A stretch of DNA of 64,000 nucleotides. It comes from Bin87 sp965203985. GTDB taxonomy: Bacteria > Chloroflexota > Dehalococcoidia > Lucifugimonadales > UBA3495. This document shows positions 1-8,084 of this stretch, piece after piece. The stretch is from NCBI GenBank assembly GCA_965203985.1, contig CBDBDS010000013.1, forward strand, positions 620,001 through 684,000, read 5' to 3'. The notes beneath the pieces are model-generated. The model did not search any database. It had not been told where the DNA came from and worked only from the letters and a program-made list of their open reading frames with translations. Each line of letters begins with the position of its first letter. The first letter of the stretch is position 1. The translations under genes and the position numbers were made by a program.

Positions 1-139
1 GATCCAATCCCTGGTCCAAGAACGCCTCAACCATCAGCTCCAAAGTATTCAGAACATCATCGTGCAATTCGCGGAGTTCAGCGTCAAGCAGGACGAGTTC
101 AACGTCGTCTTGCCAGCTATTACTTCTTCTTTCGCGCAT
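1..139 (-). CDS. Hypothetical protein, N-terminal part (runs off the window)
   Basis: An open frame starts with ATG at 139 and stays open to the window edge (46 codons). It begins MRERSNSWQDDVELV and is rich in Leu, Glu and Asp, so it looks helical and acidic. Its start overlaps the 3' end of the upstream gene at 120-308 by about 20 bases, which suggests a translationally coupled two-gene unit. A small basic protein followed by an overlapping second gene resembles toxin-antitoxin layout, but only 46 residues are visible and I recognise no family. Confidence 0.5.
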   Translation of the reverse strand, partial: MRERRSNSWQDDVELVLLDAELRELHDDVLNTLELMVEAFLDQGLD

Positions 140-308
140 TTATTCTTTTGACCAGTTCGTCAACCCGCTTGTTGCCTTCTTTCATGCGTCGCGCCACGGG
201 GCGCGCTTTCCTCAAAAAATCCTCGGAAGGCGGCGGAAAGTCGATGATCTCGTTGCGCTCCGCATCGTAATACTCGTCGATTTTGATCTGCTTATTTGCC
301 CGAACCAT
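120..308 (-). CDS. Small basic hypothetical protein (62 aa)
   Basis: The protein is 62 residues, with a Tyr/Asp/Glu-rich first half and a strongly basic C-terminus ending in a run of Lys and Arg. A strong ribosome binding site (GGTGAGGAGG) lies about 6 bases before the ATG and supports the start. The next gene starts inside its 3' end, so the two are probably co-translated. The size, charge and coupling would suit an antitoxin, but no antitoxin family signature is recognisable. Confidence 0.55.
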   Translation of the reverse strand: MVRANKQIKIDEYYDAERNEIIDFPPPSEDFLRKARPVARRMKEGNKRVDELVKRINARKKK

Positions 309-386
309 TTCGATGCCTCCTCACCTGGGCACTGCGCGTCAAGGTACTATGCAATGTAGTTTCCTGTCAAAGTTTATTTGCTGGTT

Positions 387-555
387 GTAACCGTTCAGAG
401 TTGCGGGGAAAGTGTTATTGCGCCCGTATCAAGTACGGGGGCGGCAATTTTGTCGGCGCAGGGGAGACCTTCAGGGCAAACGTCGCGGTTACGGCGTCGA
501 GATTGCCACTGCGCAAGCGCCTCGCACTGATAACCTCCTGAAATCTGAACAGTCG
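387..555. repeat. M1 MITE-like repeat, copy 1
   Basis: Ends match GTAACTGTTCAGA in inverted orientation (left GTAACCGTTCAGAG, right CTGAACAGTCGC). The inside carries the C palindrome: CATTGCG-like left arm, GGCAAT, then CGAGATTGCC and GCGCAAGCGCCTCGCA on the right. This copy is more degenerate than the others. Its right end abuts a truncated coding remnant at 580-675. Confidence 0.75.
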
Positions 556-579
556 CGGCTATCCTGACGGCTGCGGGCG

Positions 580-675
580 ATGTTCGACCGCACCCACCGC
601 TGGATGCTGGACTGGCAAATCTTCCCCCAGGACCAGGTCGGGAGCGTGACCTACGAGGAATCCGTGGCGGTGTAG
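580..675 (+). pseudogene. Possible C-terminal gene remnant beside the M1 repeat
   Basis: A 31-codon frame beginning MFDRTHRWMLDWQIF runs to TAG at 673-675. Its composition (Trp, Phe, Asp, Gln) looks protein-like rather than random, and the frame is blocked by a TGA at 565-567, just past the end of the M1 repeat. I read it as the tail of a gene truncated by the repeat insertion. The family is not recognised, and it may be chance. Confidence 0.3.
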
Positions 676-771
676 CCGCCAGCTACGCACGTGGCCCAAA
701 AGAGCGGGGGCGCAACAGCAGCGCCCCCGTTTACGTTTCCTGTTCCATAGTTCGCGGGCAATTGGTACCCA

Positions 772-1116
772 TTAGGTCTCAAGCGCTTTGGCCAATTTCT
801 CCAGCGTTTCTTGGACATTAAGGGCAGAGTGACGCGCCATGGCATGGAGTCGGCGTAGTTTATCAATCCGGTCCACGTTGTCAGGAGATGGTGCATCGAA
901 TTGCATAACCTCGGCCAAATGACCGTGCTCGTTGTAGATCTCGAGTTGGGGCAGGCCTGATGTGCCACGACGCAACTCCTGTGGCCTGCCTATGATCACC
1001 GAAATGGTATCTACCGAGGTGGCGAACTGGTCATCAGAGGCTGCTCGACTCCACCTCAGTTTCCCGTCGGAAGTCCGCTGGATCAACCCGTCCAGGATCC
1101 TGTCTAATTCATTCAT
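772..1116 (-). CDS. Hypothetical protein (114 aa)
   Basis: This soluble 114-residue protein has no family I can name. It is mixed alpha/beta at the start and helical at the C-terminus (HAMARHSALNVQETLEKLAK). Its ATG overlaps the stop of the upstream membrane-anchored gene in an ATGA arrangement, so the two are probably one operon with coupled translation. Confidence 0.6.
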   Translation of the reverse strand: MNELDRILDGLIQRTSDGKLRWSRAASDDQFATSVDTISVIIGRPQELRRGTSGLPQLEIYNEHGHLAEVMQFDAPSPDNVDRIDKLRRLHAMARHSALNVQETLEKLAKALET

Positions 1117-1625
1117 GTCGGTTCCTCCGACGGCTTCCCAAATCCCATGGCGCTGGCGAGTTCCTCCAGCGTGCTTTGAATATCGTTTAGGCTCTCATCC
1201 AGTGAAGGCCAATCTGGATCCTCGTCTCCCTGACGAATGCTGTTTCGCACGGAGTTTTCCATAGCGGTGACAATCGCCCTGGCGGTGCCAAGTCTATCCC
1301 GAACTTCAGGTTGCTCTTGGGGAGTACGGGCGATGATACCGGACAGCATCATGCGCAGCACCTGATATTGTTCCATCGCGGCTTCCCACCGGGCGATGTC
1401 GTGCAGGAGTTTGATGCGTTGGATCAACGCGATCGCGCGCTCGATATCTACTGCTTGTAGATGGCGTGCGATGCTGTTGTTTGCAGCAATCGCCGCCGCC
1501 CGCGCCGCTCGCGAGGCCGACCTGGCGCCCCACGCCACGATGATGGTGGCGATCAATCCAACGGTTGATATCGCTGCTCCCGATTTGCTGGCCCAACTAC
1601 CGGTGTTTGCTGACAAAGCATCCAT
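1113..1625 (-). CDS. Membrane-anchored hypothetical protein
   Basis: The protein is about 170 residues. A single hydrophobic segment near the N-terminus (residues about 16-34, ISTVGLIATIIVAW) is followed by an Ala/Arg-rich helix and a long charged helical domain, predicting a one-pass membrane protein with a cytoplasmic or coiled body. I chose ATG at 1625; a TTG four codons upstream (1637) is the alternative, and neither has a clear ribosome binding site. It overlaps the downstream gene by 4 bases. Function unknown. Confidence 0.6.
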   Translation of the reverse strand: MDALSANTGSWASKSGAAISTVGLIATIIVAWGARSASRAARAAAIAANNSIARHLQAVDIERAIALIQRIKLLHDIARWEAAMEQYQVLRMMLSGIIARTPQEQPEVRDRLGTARAIVTAMENSVRNSIRQGDEDPDWPSLDESLNDIQSTLEELASAMGFGKPSEEPT

Positions 1626-1727
1626 GTCGGGTAACAATTGTAATTGCTAGCACTCGCCAAATCGACCCGTGACGGTCAGCAATCAACGCGGGCTCTCAAA
1701 TGATACTGGCCAATTCCGCTACCGTCG

Positions 1728-2663
1728 TCACCCCAGACCCAGCGTCGCCTCCGGGAACAGCTCCTCCACGTCCACCGCCTCCGGTATCACCTTCTGCTCC
1801 ACGTTGAAGCCCACGAAGGTCTCCAGCGTCTGCCGTGAGCTCTCGACGCCGTAGGGGATCGGGTCGTCGCCCACCACGTCAACCATCCGGTGGTAGGGCC
1901 GGTCCTCCGGCGCCGCCGCATCACCCGAACGCAGCTTGCCCATGTACAGCGCCTTGGCCGTGTTGAACGTCTCGAACAGTTCCGCCGCCAGGTCGGGGTT
2001 GGCGTCCAGCGCGGCGTTCTTCACCACCAGCATGTGGCTGATGGGATACACGCCTGTCTTGCGGTGCCAGGCCGCGTCGGCAGCGTCCGGCTCCTCGAAC
2101 AGCGGCCGCACGTCCGGCGAGTCCATCGGCCCGACGCCGATGGCCGCGTCGATTTCGCCCGACACCAGCATCTCGCCCAGGTTGCCGTTGGACGAGGAAA
2201 CCACGTTGGCCGGCGCCACGTACTCCGCCACGTGCTCGTCCCCCGACAGCACCCAGGTCACCGCGTCCAGGTCCACCCCGTACTCCGTCTGCAACAGTCC
2301 GCGCGTCCACACCCCCGGCGTCAGCGTGTAGCTGCGCACGCCGAACCGCTTGCCCTCCAGGTCTTTGGGCGACTCGATGCCGCTCTTTCGGTTGACCACG
2401 ATGCCGCCGTGGTAGAAGGCCCGCGTCAGGAAGATGGGAACGCCGGTGAACTGCTTGCCGTGCGCCCGGGCGCACAGGTACGTGGACAGCGCCATCTCAG
2501 CCACGTCGAACTCCAGCTCCCGCACCATCCGGCGGAAGATGCTGGTCACCGGCGACACCTCGATATGCTCCATGCTGAACGCCGACGACGTGATCGTGCC
2601 GTCCTTCAGGGGCGTCGTGTGCCCGTAGTTGCCGACGGCGGTTCGCAATACCAGGTCGCTCAT
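1728..2663 (-). CDS. 4,5-dihydroxyphthalate decarboxylase-like / NMT1-type binding-fold protein
   Basis: This 311-residue protein resembles the family annotated as 4,5-dihydroxyphthalate decarboxylase, which shares the type II periplasmic-binding fold with NMT1/THI5 proteins. Typical features are the N-terminal strand LVLRTAVGNYGHT, the segment IFLTRAFYHGGIVVN, and GIESPKDLEGKRFGVRSY, the usual first strand-helix of domain 2 in binding proteins. No signal peptide is present, which favours a cytoplasmic enzyme over an ABC receptor. The start is set by GGGAGGA 6 bases before ATG 2663; a longer frame upstream lacks such a site. No transporter or phthalate dioxygenase gene is adjacent, so the substrate is unknown. 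Confidence 0.75.
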   Translation of the reverse strand: MSDLVLRTAVGNYGHTTPLKDGTITSSAFSMEHIEVSPVTSIFRRMVRELEFDVAEMALSTYLCARAHGKQFTGVPIFLTRAFYHGGIVVNRKSGIESPKDLEGKRFGVRSYTLTPGVWTRGLLQTEYGVDLDAVTWVLSGDEHVAEYVAPANVVSSSNGNLGEMLVSGEIDAAIGVGPMDSPDVRPLFEEPDAADAAWHRKTGVYPISHMLVVKNAALDANPDLAAELFETFNTAKALYMGKLRSGDAAAPEDRPYHRMVDVVGDDPIPYGVESSRQTLETFVGFNVEQKVIPEAVDVEELFPEATLGLG

Positions 2664-2819
2664 GTTGTTCCTCCCGTGCGTTGCTCGTGTTCCATCCGGA
2701 ATCTCTGACAGCCATGCGCCAATCATCCCCCAAACGGAGGCTGCCCGCAAATCCGGACGAATCCCTGGGTCTCGATGCTGCGGCAGCCAGCCCGAATGGA
2801 ACGCGATGCAGGACTCCGG

Positions 2820-3512
2820 CTACGACGTCATCCGGCTCAGGGCGTTGAACGCCAGCTCCTCGCCCTCCTCCCCGATGGTTTCCGCCATCCACTCGGCGAT
2901 GAGCGGCGCCGCTCTCTCGATTGCGCTGGCCAGGGCGTCCCGCATCAACTCGCCGGTTGTACCGTAGCCCCAATCCTCTTCGTCCTCCTCCTGCCGTAGC
3001 AGTTGCAATTCCTCTTGCAGCGCCGACTGAAGCGGTTTGTAGGCCTCGAAGACCTTCAGACCGAAAATGTCGACAAAGCCGGAATCCGGTCTGAAGCGTC
3101 CTTTCATCTCCACCAGGCGCAGGCACTCCTGCATCAGATGCCGTCTGAATTCGGAGGCCAATGCTTCATCGACCCCCGCGCCTTCCAGCAAGCCGTCTAC
3201 GCTGGCGCCGAAATCGTGATAATCGAAGGGCTGGTCCCAATCGGTGCCGATCTCAATCATCGGAGTGATCACGACCGCGTCGAATTCCTCGTCGAACCCC
3301 GTCAGGTCGTCCATATAGAACGAATCTTCATATCCCTTTTCCAGGATGTCATTGATCGGATCGTAACCGTCCGTCTCGACCTCGTCCGCCAGCTCGCTGA
3401 CCAGCGCCGCGGCCAGCTGCCTGTTTTCGATCAGGTAGACAGCCAGCTCCTCCGCCGTGGAGATTGTGCGCTCTCCGCCCTCATGCTCCGGTTGTTCCGA
3501 CTGTTGAGTCAT
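2820..3512 (-). CDS. Acidic hypothetical protein (230 aa)
   Basis: A strongly acidic, helix-rich soluble protein with no recognised domain. Asp/Glu runs occur near the middle (DDLTGFDEEFD) and near the C-terminus (LLRQEEDEEDW). The start at ATG 3512 is preceded by AGGAG at a suitable distance; a longer in-frame extension exists but lacks a ribosome binding site. It stands alone, with the repeat at 3596-3762 upstream. Confidence 0.6.
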   Translation of the reverse strand: MTQQSEQPEHEGGERTISTAEELAVYLIENRQLAAALVSELADEVETDGYDPINDILEKGYEDSFYMDDLTGFDEEFDAVVITPMIEIGTDWDQPFDYHDFGASVDGLLEGAGVDEALASEFRRHLMQECLRLVEMKGRFRPDSGFVDIFGLKVFEAYKPLQSALQEELQLLRQEEDEEDWGYGTTGELMRDALASAIERAAPLIAEWMAETIGEEGEELAFNALSRMTS

Positions 3513-3595
3513 CCCTCGCTCCTGTGCGGCAACTCGGCTTGCGTCGCGCCGGCAATTGTCTGTGCAGCCCGGCAGCGCCGTCAACCGCACCGCGG

Positions 3596-3762
3596 CTCAT
3601 GCGTACCCACATTCGCAAATCGTCAGAAGCAGGATTTGCCGGATTTTATGATTGGGCAGGATTGGGATATCTCCATCACATAACGGTTCCAATCCTGAAA
3701 ATCCGATAATCTTGAAAATCCTGCTTCTGACGTTTCCCCGCCGCAAACTGGGTACGCATGAG
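3596..3762. repeat. Composite repeat: O ends around an R2 palindrome
   Basis: Outer ends are CTCATGCGTACCCA on the left and AAACTGGGTACGCATGAG on the right, in inverted orientation. Inside, 3622-3731 is an R2 unit with arms GTCAGAAGCAGGATTT and AAATCCTGCTTCTGAC. This shows clearly that the O ends can enclose R2. Confidence 0.85.
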
Positions 3763-3894
3763 GACCGCGGATCGCCCCCGCCGTTGGGAGAGGAACGTGG
3801 ACGCGCCTGGCCTTTTCGTCATTGCGCCTCAACGGTCTTGGCGGTATGATGATTCTCAAAGTTTTCCAACGTCACACCGCCGCTCGAATAACCT

Positions 3895-5052
3895 ATGGCT
3901 GCTGATACCACTGCTGCTGAGAATCTCCGCACCGCGCTTTACGACACCCATGTCGCTCTCGGCGCCCGCATGGTGCCCTTTGGCGGATGGGACATGCCGG
4001 TGCAGTACGAGGGAGTCATCGCCGAGGTGGCGGCGGTACGCAACGCGGCCGGCCTGTTCGACGTTTCGCACATGGGCCGACTGCACATCGGCGGACCCAA
4101 CGCCGCCAGTCTGCTGGACATTCTGCTCACCGGCTCCGCGTCCGGCCTGCGCCTGGGACGTGCCCGCTACTGCTTCATCTGCAATGATCGGGGGGGTGTC
4201 ATCGACGACACCATCTTCTACCGCCTCTCCGAGGATGAATTCCTGCTCATCCCCAACGCCGGGAACCGACCCGCCGTGAGCCTCTGGTTTGACCGCCAGC
4301 TTGCCCAGCACTTCGATGGGCGCGGCGTGCATATCACCGACCGCACCATGCTCACCGGCCTCCTCGCCGTGCAGGGGCCCAGCGCCGTGAACATCCTCGA
4401 CCAACTGTGCGAGGACTTCGCCCCCGGCGCGCGCCTGGCCCGCAACCCGGGCCGCAGCCCCGCGCCGTCCCTGCTGCGCCCCTTCACCTGGGGCCGCGGC
4501 CACATCGACGGCCGCCGCGTGTTCATCGGACGCACCGGCTACACCGGAGGGGATGGGTTTGAGCTTGCCGTTGCCGCGACCGACGTCGTGGCCATCTGGA
4601 ACCGGCTGACCGAGGCCGGCGCGGCTCCCTGTGGCCTGGGAGCCCGGGACGTGCTCCGGCTGGAGGCCGGCCTTCCCCTGCACGGCCACGAGCTCACCGA
4701 CACCATCACCCCCATCGAGGCCGGCTTCGGCCGGTTCGTGCGGCGCGACGGCGGCTACAACGGCGCCGACGTGCTGGACCACCAGCGGGTGTACGGAACC
4801 GAACGCCGCCTGGTTGGGCTGACCCTGCCGGGGCGCAGTTCCCCCCGCGCCGGGTACGACGTGCTGGCCGACGGCGAGGTCATCGGCACCGTGGCCAGCG
4901 GCAGCTATTCGCCCACCCTGAACCGGTGCATCGCCACGGCTTTTGTCGACGCCGCCCACGCCGCCACCGACACGGTCCTCACCGTGGACATTCGCGGACG
5001 TCGCGCGGACGCCACCACGGTCGAACTGCCTTTCTACCAGCGGCCGAGCTAG
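3895..5052 (+). CDS. gcvT: Aminomethyltransferase (glycine cleavage T protein)
   Basis: T-protein transfers the methylene carbon from the aminomethyl-lipoyl arm of H-protein to tetrahydrofolate, releasing ammonia. The 385-residue length fits the family. Visible signatures are LYDTHVALGARMVPFGGWDMP at the N-terminus, the conserved GLFDVSHMGR with the folate-site Asp region, GRTGYTGGDGFEL, and the C-terminal GxVASGSYSP barrel. gcvH follows after a 195-bp gap that holds an R3 repeat. gcvP is not in the window, so the P-protein must be encoded elsewhere. No glycine riboswitch is convincing upstream. Confidence 0.95.
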   Translation: MAADTTAAENLRTALYDTHVALGARMVPFGGWDMPVQYEGVIAEVAAVRNAAGLFDVSHMGRLHIGGPNAASLLDILLTGSASGLRLGRARYCFICNDRGGVIDDTIFYRLSEDEFLLIPNAGNRPAVSLWFDRQLAQHFDGRGVHITDRTMLTGLLAVQGPSAVNILDQLCEDFAPGARLARNPGRSPAPSLLRPFTWGRGHIDGRRVFIGRTGYTGGDGFELAVAATDVVAIWNRLTEAGAAPCGLGARDVLRLEAGLPLHGHELTDTITPIEAGFGRFVRRDGGYNGADVLDHQRVYGTERRLVGLTLPGRSSPRAGYDVLADGEVIGTVASGSYSPTLNRCIATAFVDAAHAATDTVLTVDIRGRRADATTVELPFYQRPS

Positions 5053-5070
5053 CGCCGGGTGACCAATACC

Positions 5071-5173
5071 GTCATTCCCGCGAAAGCGGGAATCCAGTGC
5101 CCGCAATCGTTAATGACCTTTCTGCTCATTTCACCATACCCGCTCTAGACTCCTGCTTTCGCAGGAGTGACGG
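5071..5173. repeat. R3 palindrome between gcvT and gcvH
   Basis: Left arm GTCATTCCCGCGAAAGC and right arm GCTTTCGCAGGAGTGAC enclose about 65 bases. The outer TAGGAGTTACGCAGTT ends of full R3 copies are not visible here, so this is an inner-core copy. It separates two genes that are normally contiguous. Confidence 0.8.
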
Positions 5174-5247
5174 TATGACTTGCCATCCGTGGCGCCTTCG
5201 GTCGCCAGCATCGTTGACTACCCTACCCTTGGGAGGTATCAGACAAA

Positions 5248-5637
5248 GTGAATCCCGAAGACCGCAAATACTCCAGGGAACACGAGTGGGCCCTGGTTGA
5301 GGATGCCGCCGCCGGAACCGTCCTGGTGGGCATCACCCACTACGCTCAGGACCAGTTGGGCGACGTGGTGTACGTGGAGTTGCCCGAAACCGGCGCTCCC
5401 GTGGGGCACATGGCCAAGATGGGTGAGATCGAGTCCGTCAAAGCCGTCTCCGACCTCTTTTCCCCCGTCAGCGGCGAGGTAACCGAAATCAACGCACGCC
5501 TGGCCCAGGAGCCCGAACTGGTCAATAACGACCCCTTCGGCGACGGCTGGATGCTCCGGGTCCGCATGACCGACCCCGCTGAGCTGGACGCGCTGCTCGA
5601 CGCCGGCAGTTACAACGAGTACCTGGGCGGCCTGTAG
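5248..5637 (+). CDS. gcvH: Glycine cleavage H protein (lipoyl carrier)
   Basis: H-protein carries the aminomethyl intermediate on a lipoyl-lysine between P, T and L proteins. The 129-residue length is typical, and the lipoylation loop IESVKAVSDL places the modified lysine at residue 65. The N-terminal KYSREHEWALVE and the central YVELPETGAPV also match the family. The start is GTG at 5248, with GGGAGG upstream at a rather long distance (about 12 bases). It is probably transcribed with gcvT despite the intervening repeat. Confidence 0.95.
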   Translation: MNPEDRKYSREHEWALVEDAAAGTVLVGITHYAQDQLGDVVYVELPETGAPVGHMAKMGEIESVKAVSDLFSPVSGEVTEINARLAQEPELVNNDPFGDGWMLRVRMTDPAELDALLDAGSYNEYLGGL

Positions 5638-5682
5638 CCTCGGCGGCCAATGCGCATGACGACGCCTTCCGATGGCGCCTGA

Positions 5683-5850
5683 CGCAAATCGTCAGCAACC
5701 ATCCGTCCTCACGAAGCAAATCTGGAGCCGGTCCCAACTGGGACCGGCTTCATCCTGTTGGAGGCCCAGGGCGGGCAGCTCTCGCACGCCGACACGATGC
5801 AGTCGATAGAGCTTTTCGGCAAGGAAGCGATACCGGCGCTGAAGGATTGA
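5683..5850 (+). pseudogene. Remnant of a luciferase-like flavin oxidoreductase (C-terminus)
   Basis: An open segment of about 55 codons ends MQSIELFGKEAIPALKD then TGA. This closely matches the usual tail of LLM-class flavin-dependent oxidoreductases, in which a helix of the type ME-LF-KEVIPAL closes the barrel. A stop at 5680 precedes it and no upstream LLM sequence is present, so only the C-terminus survives. An intact LLM gene lies at 26989-27999 and another fragment at 21531-21926. Confidence 0.55.
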
Positions 5851-6155
5851 TGGGGCCGAGACGGCGTACGAGGCGGATACATTAAAATTGAACAGGCAGA
5901 TGGCAGCAAGGAGGCTCGTGCCTTGGGCCGTTCGTACACATAGATTTTACGTTCATCATTGGGTATTTGCACCCCGTAATACACAGTAAAAACGCGCTTA
6001 TTGCGTGCTCAAATAGTCAACGTTTTGATCGCCACTGCCATCGTGAATCTGCCGATCTCTGGTCTTCCGAGCTCTGTTGTTAACATCCTCGATTTTTTGG
6101 GGTACGTTTGCCCGCGCATTGCGAGCAAATCATACTAACCACAGGAGGGCGAACG
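5851..6155. other. Intergenic region, nothing recognised
   Basis: About 300 bases, less GC-rich than the genes. I see no repeat module, RNA gene or convincing promoter. The strong AGGAGGG site at its right edge belongs to the next gene. Confidence 0.5.
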
Positions 6156-6773
6156 ATGGCAGGCAGACATCATGAGATGGACGAACGGGCTATGGCCGCC
6201 GCCCGCGCCAGTCTTGCTGCCCGCGCCGGCAGGCGCACCAGCCCGTTATCATTGAAAGATGCCGCGTCCAGGCACTCGGTCGGCGAAAAATACGTGCGCA
6301 TGGCGAGCGCGCTGCTGCAATCGGACATGTCCCACTTGGTGTGGGAAGTCGACTCAGGTCACAAGAAGCTACGCATCGCCTATGCCGAATACAAGGCGGT
6401 AAAGTACGGAGACCGAGGCAATGACCCTGGACCAGAAGGGTTGTATCTGATCGCTGAAACCGGGGATGAGCAGTGGTGCAAGGTCGGGATCGGGCGAGTA
6501 ACCCAACGATTCGATAATCTCCAGCAAGGTAATCCGCGTCGCCTTCGACTCGTGCGGTTTTGGCAATTCAACGATCTCGCCGACGCCAAAGCCGTGGAAC
6601 GTCAGCTATTTGCCGTTTATCCGACCACAGACGGTGGGGCGGAATGGCTGTCAGGCGTTGACTACGACGACACCTATCAAACAGTGGTAAGCGCGGGCGG
6701 CCGCTGGCTATTGAGCGTTCCGGGATTTGACCAAGAGGGACTGCGGGAGCCACGGACAACAGGCAACAGTTAG
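6156..6773 (+). CDS. T5orf172 / MUG113-type GIY-YIG domain protein
   Basis: The 205-residue protein has an N-terminal helical region (residues about 1-85) resembling a DNA-binding or ParB-like helix cluster (SLKDAASRHSVGEKYVRMAS). A C-terminal T5orf172/MUG113 domain of the GIY-YIG nuclease superfamily follows at about 94-160: GLYLIAETG...CKVGIG, then QQGNPRRLRLVRFW and AKAVERQLFAVY. The start at ATG 6156 is fixed by AGGAGGG 7 bases upstream. It is followed 40 bases later by a small hypothetical gene. Such proteins are often phage- or mobile-element-linked; this one may be a nuclease or DNA-modification accessory. Confidence 0.65.
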   Translation: MAGRHHEMDERAMAAARASLAARAGRRTSPLSLKDAASRHSVGEKYVRMASALLQSDMSHLVWEVDSGHKKLRIAYAEYKAVKYGDRGNDPGPEGLYLIAETGDEQWCKVGIGRVTQRFDNLQQGNPRRLRLVRFWQFNDLADAKAVERQLFAVYPTTDGGAEWLSGVDYDDTYQTVVSAGGRWLLSVPGFDQEGLREPRTTGNS

Positions 6774-6813
6774 CCGAGCGCCGCGTTTCACGTTCGGTGG
6801 CAATGGAGCGGAA

Positions 6814-7266
6814 ATGACTGAAGCACAAGAAACTGGCGGATACCGCCAAGGATATATCGATGGCAGAAAACAACTGTTCATTGAGATCACCTGGGCTCTC
6901 GCCTTTCAACAAGATGGTGAAATTTGCGACTGCGCAGGCCATGTAATGGCACGGCAATTCGTGGATCAACTGCGGCGCGGGCGCCAGGCAGAAGACCGCG
7001 CATTTGACGCGGCTCGTGCGATGGCGTTACATAACGCACAAGGCGAGGTTGATAACGCTATTGCCAACGTGTTCGTCCACTTCCCTCTCCCAGGTGGAAT
7101 GCGGGGTCGTTATCACGACACACTCTGCGGTGAAAGCGTCCATTGGAGCCACATGGCCAGCTTTCGGGAAGGCGATGCCGAAGGTGAATCGGAGGCAAAA
7201 GGCAGGGTTACTTGCCCGGTGTGCCTAGAGAATCCAAATTTACTTGGCAACGGAAACGGAGCGTGA
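6814..7266 (+). CDS. Hypothetical protein with Cys pairs (150 aa)
   Basis: No family recognised. Cys pairs at ICDCAGH near residue 38 and TCPVC near the C-terminus could bind metal. The start at ATG 6814 has GGAGCGG just upstream; a longer in-frame extension would overlap the T5orf172 gene and lacks such a site. Same strand and close spacing suggest co-transcription with that gene. Confidence 0.5.
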   Translation: MTEAQETGGYRQGYIDGRKQLFIEITWALAFQQDGEICDCAGHVMARQFVDQLRRGRQAEDRAFDAARAMALHNAQGEVDNAIANVFVHFPLPGGMRGRYHDTLCGESVHWSHMASFREGDAEGESEAKGRVTCPVCLENPNLLGNGNGA

Positions 7267-7340
7267 TGGTCCAGCCAGGATTTTGAATGCGCTGCCTTGT
7301 AAAATCGGCACCAAATCCGAATGTCGATACGTCTTGGACT

Positions 7341-7478
7341 CTCATGCGCACCCAGTTTGTCATCGCGAGGAGCGCAGCGACGTGGCGATCTCGTTCCCGC
7401 GGCGGCGTCCGTCTCCCTGACGAGATTGCCGCGCTGCGCTTGCAATGACAGTTCCAGCAAAACCGGGTATGCGTTCAG
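7341..7478. repeat. Composite repeat: O ends around a C palindrome
   Basis: The left end CTCATGCGCACCCAGTTT and the degenerate right end AAACCGGGTATGCG enclose GTCATCGCGAGGAGCGCAGC...ATTGCCGCGCTGCGC...AATGACA, a C-type palindrome. Its O ends match those around the R2 palindrome at 3596-3762. Confidence 0.8.
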
Positions 7479-7526
7479 GGCAGATCGCCACTTGCCAGCT
7501 TAAGAGTCGGCGACTATCATAGCCCC

Positions 7527-8060
7527 ATGGCAGAGCGCGAAGTCCGCTATAAGATGGGTGCCGCCCAGTCCGTGTCCGCCGAAACCTTCGGGCGCCCCGG
7601 TCAGCGCACCTTCCGGCTGGTGGCGGAGGCCGGAAGAGCCCAGTCCTTCATCTGGCTCGAAAAGGAGCAGCTGCTCCAACTGGCGCTGTATCTCCAGCAG
7701 GCCGTGAAGCAGTTGGGCGAATCGGTCGGCGACAAGGAAAGCGCTCCCGGCGAAACACCCTGGATGGGCGATCCCCTGGAGCAGGACTTTCGCGCCCGAC
7801 AGATGCAGTTGGAATACGACCGGGAAGCGAACTGCTTCGTCATCCAGGCCTTCGAGGGCGACGAGGACGATCCGGACGCCGGCGCCCATACGTCCGTCAG
7901 TTTCTGGATGACCATGGCCCAGTCGTCAGATCTGGCCGACCAGGCGTTGCGGATCTGCGCCGCCGGCCGGCCTCCGTGCTTCCTGTGCGGCGGGCCCATC
8001 GATCCCGACGGCCACCGCTGCGCTCGCGCCAACGGCCACGCCGTATTTGAAACCGGCTAG
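7527..8060 (+). CDS. DUF3090 family protein
   Basis: This 177-residue protein matches the DUF3090 family of Actinobacteria and Chloroflexi. The C-terminal zinc-ribbon-like signature is CFLCGGPIDPDGHRC followed by NGH, and the N-terminal half carries the conserved RTFRLVAEAG and QSFIWLEKEQL. In actinobacteria this gene sits beside a SCO1664-like kinase-fold gene, and exactly that partner follows here 24 bases downstream. Function is unknown; the conserved pairing implies a shared pathway. Confidence 0.8.
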   Translation: MAEREVRYKMGAAQSVSAETFGRPGQRTFRLVAEAGRAQSFIWLEKEQLLQLALYLQQAVKQLGESVGDKESAPGETPWMGDPLEQDFRARQMQLEYDREANCFVIQAFEGDEDDPDAGAHTSVSFWMTMAQSSDLADQALRICAAGRPPCFLCGGPIDPDGHRCARANGHAVFETG

Positions 8061-8084
8061 CCGGCCGGCAGGCCGCCTGTTCCC

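Noticed and set aside
1890..2708. Plus-strand open frame of 272 codons
   Set aside because: It is antisense to the binding-fold protein at 1728-2663; His/Val/Gln/Arg-rich shadow without motifs.
3763..3894. Glycine riboswitch upstream of gcvT
   Set aside because: A GGGAGAGGAACG stretch is suggestive, but the paired aptamer architecture and conserved core cannot be traced.
5729..5748. Hairpin CCGGTCCC-AACT-GGGACCGG considered as a terminator after gcvH
   Set aside because: The stem is good but no T-run follows, and it lies within the luciferase-like remnant frame.
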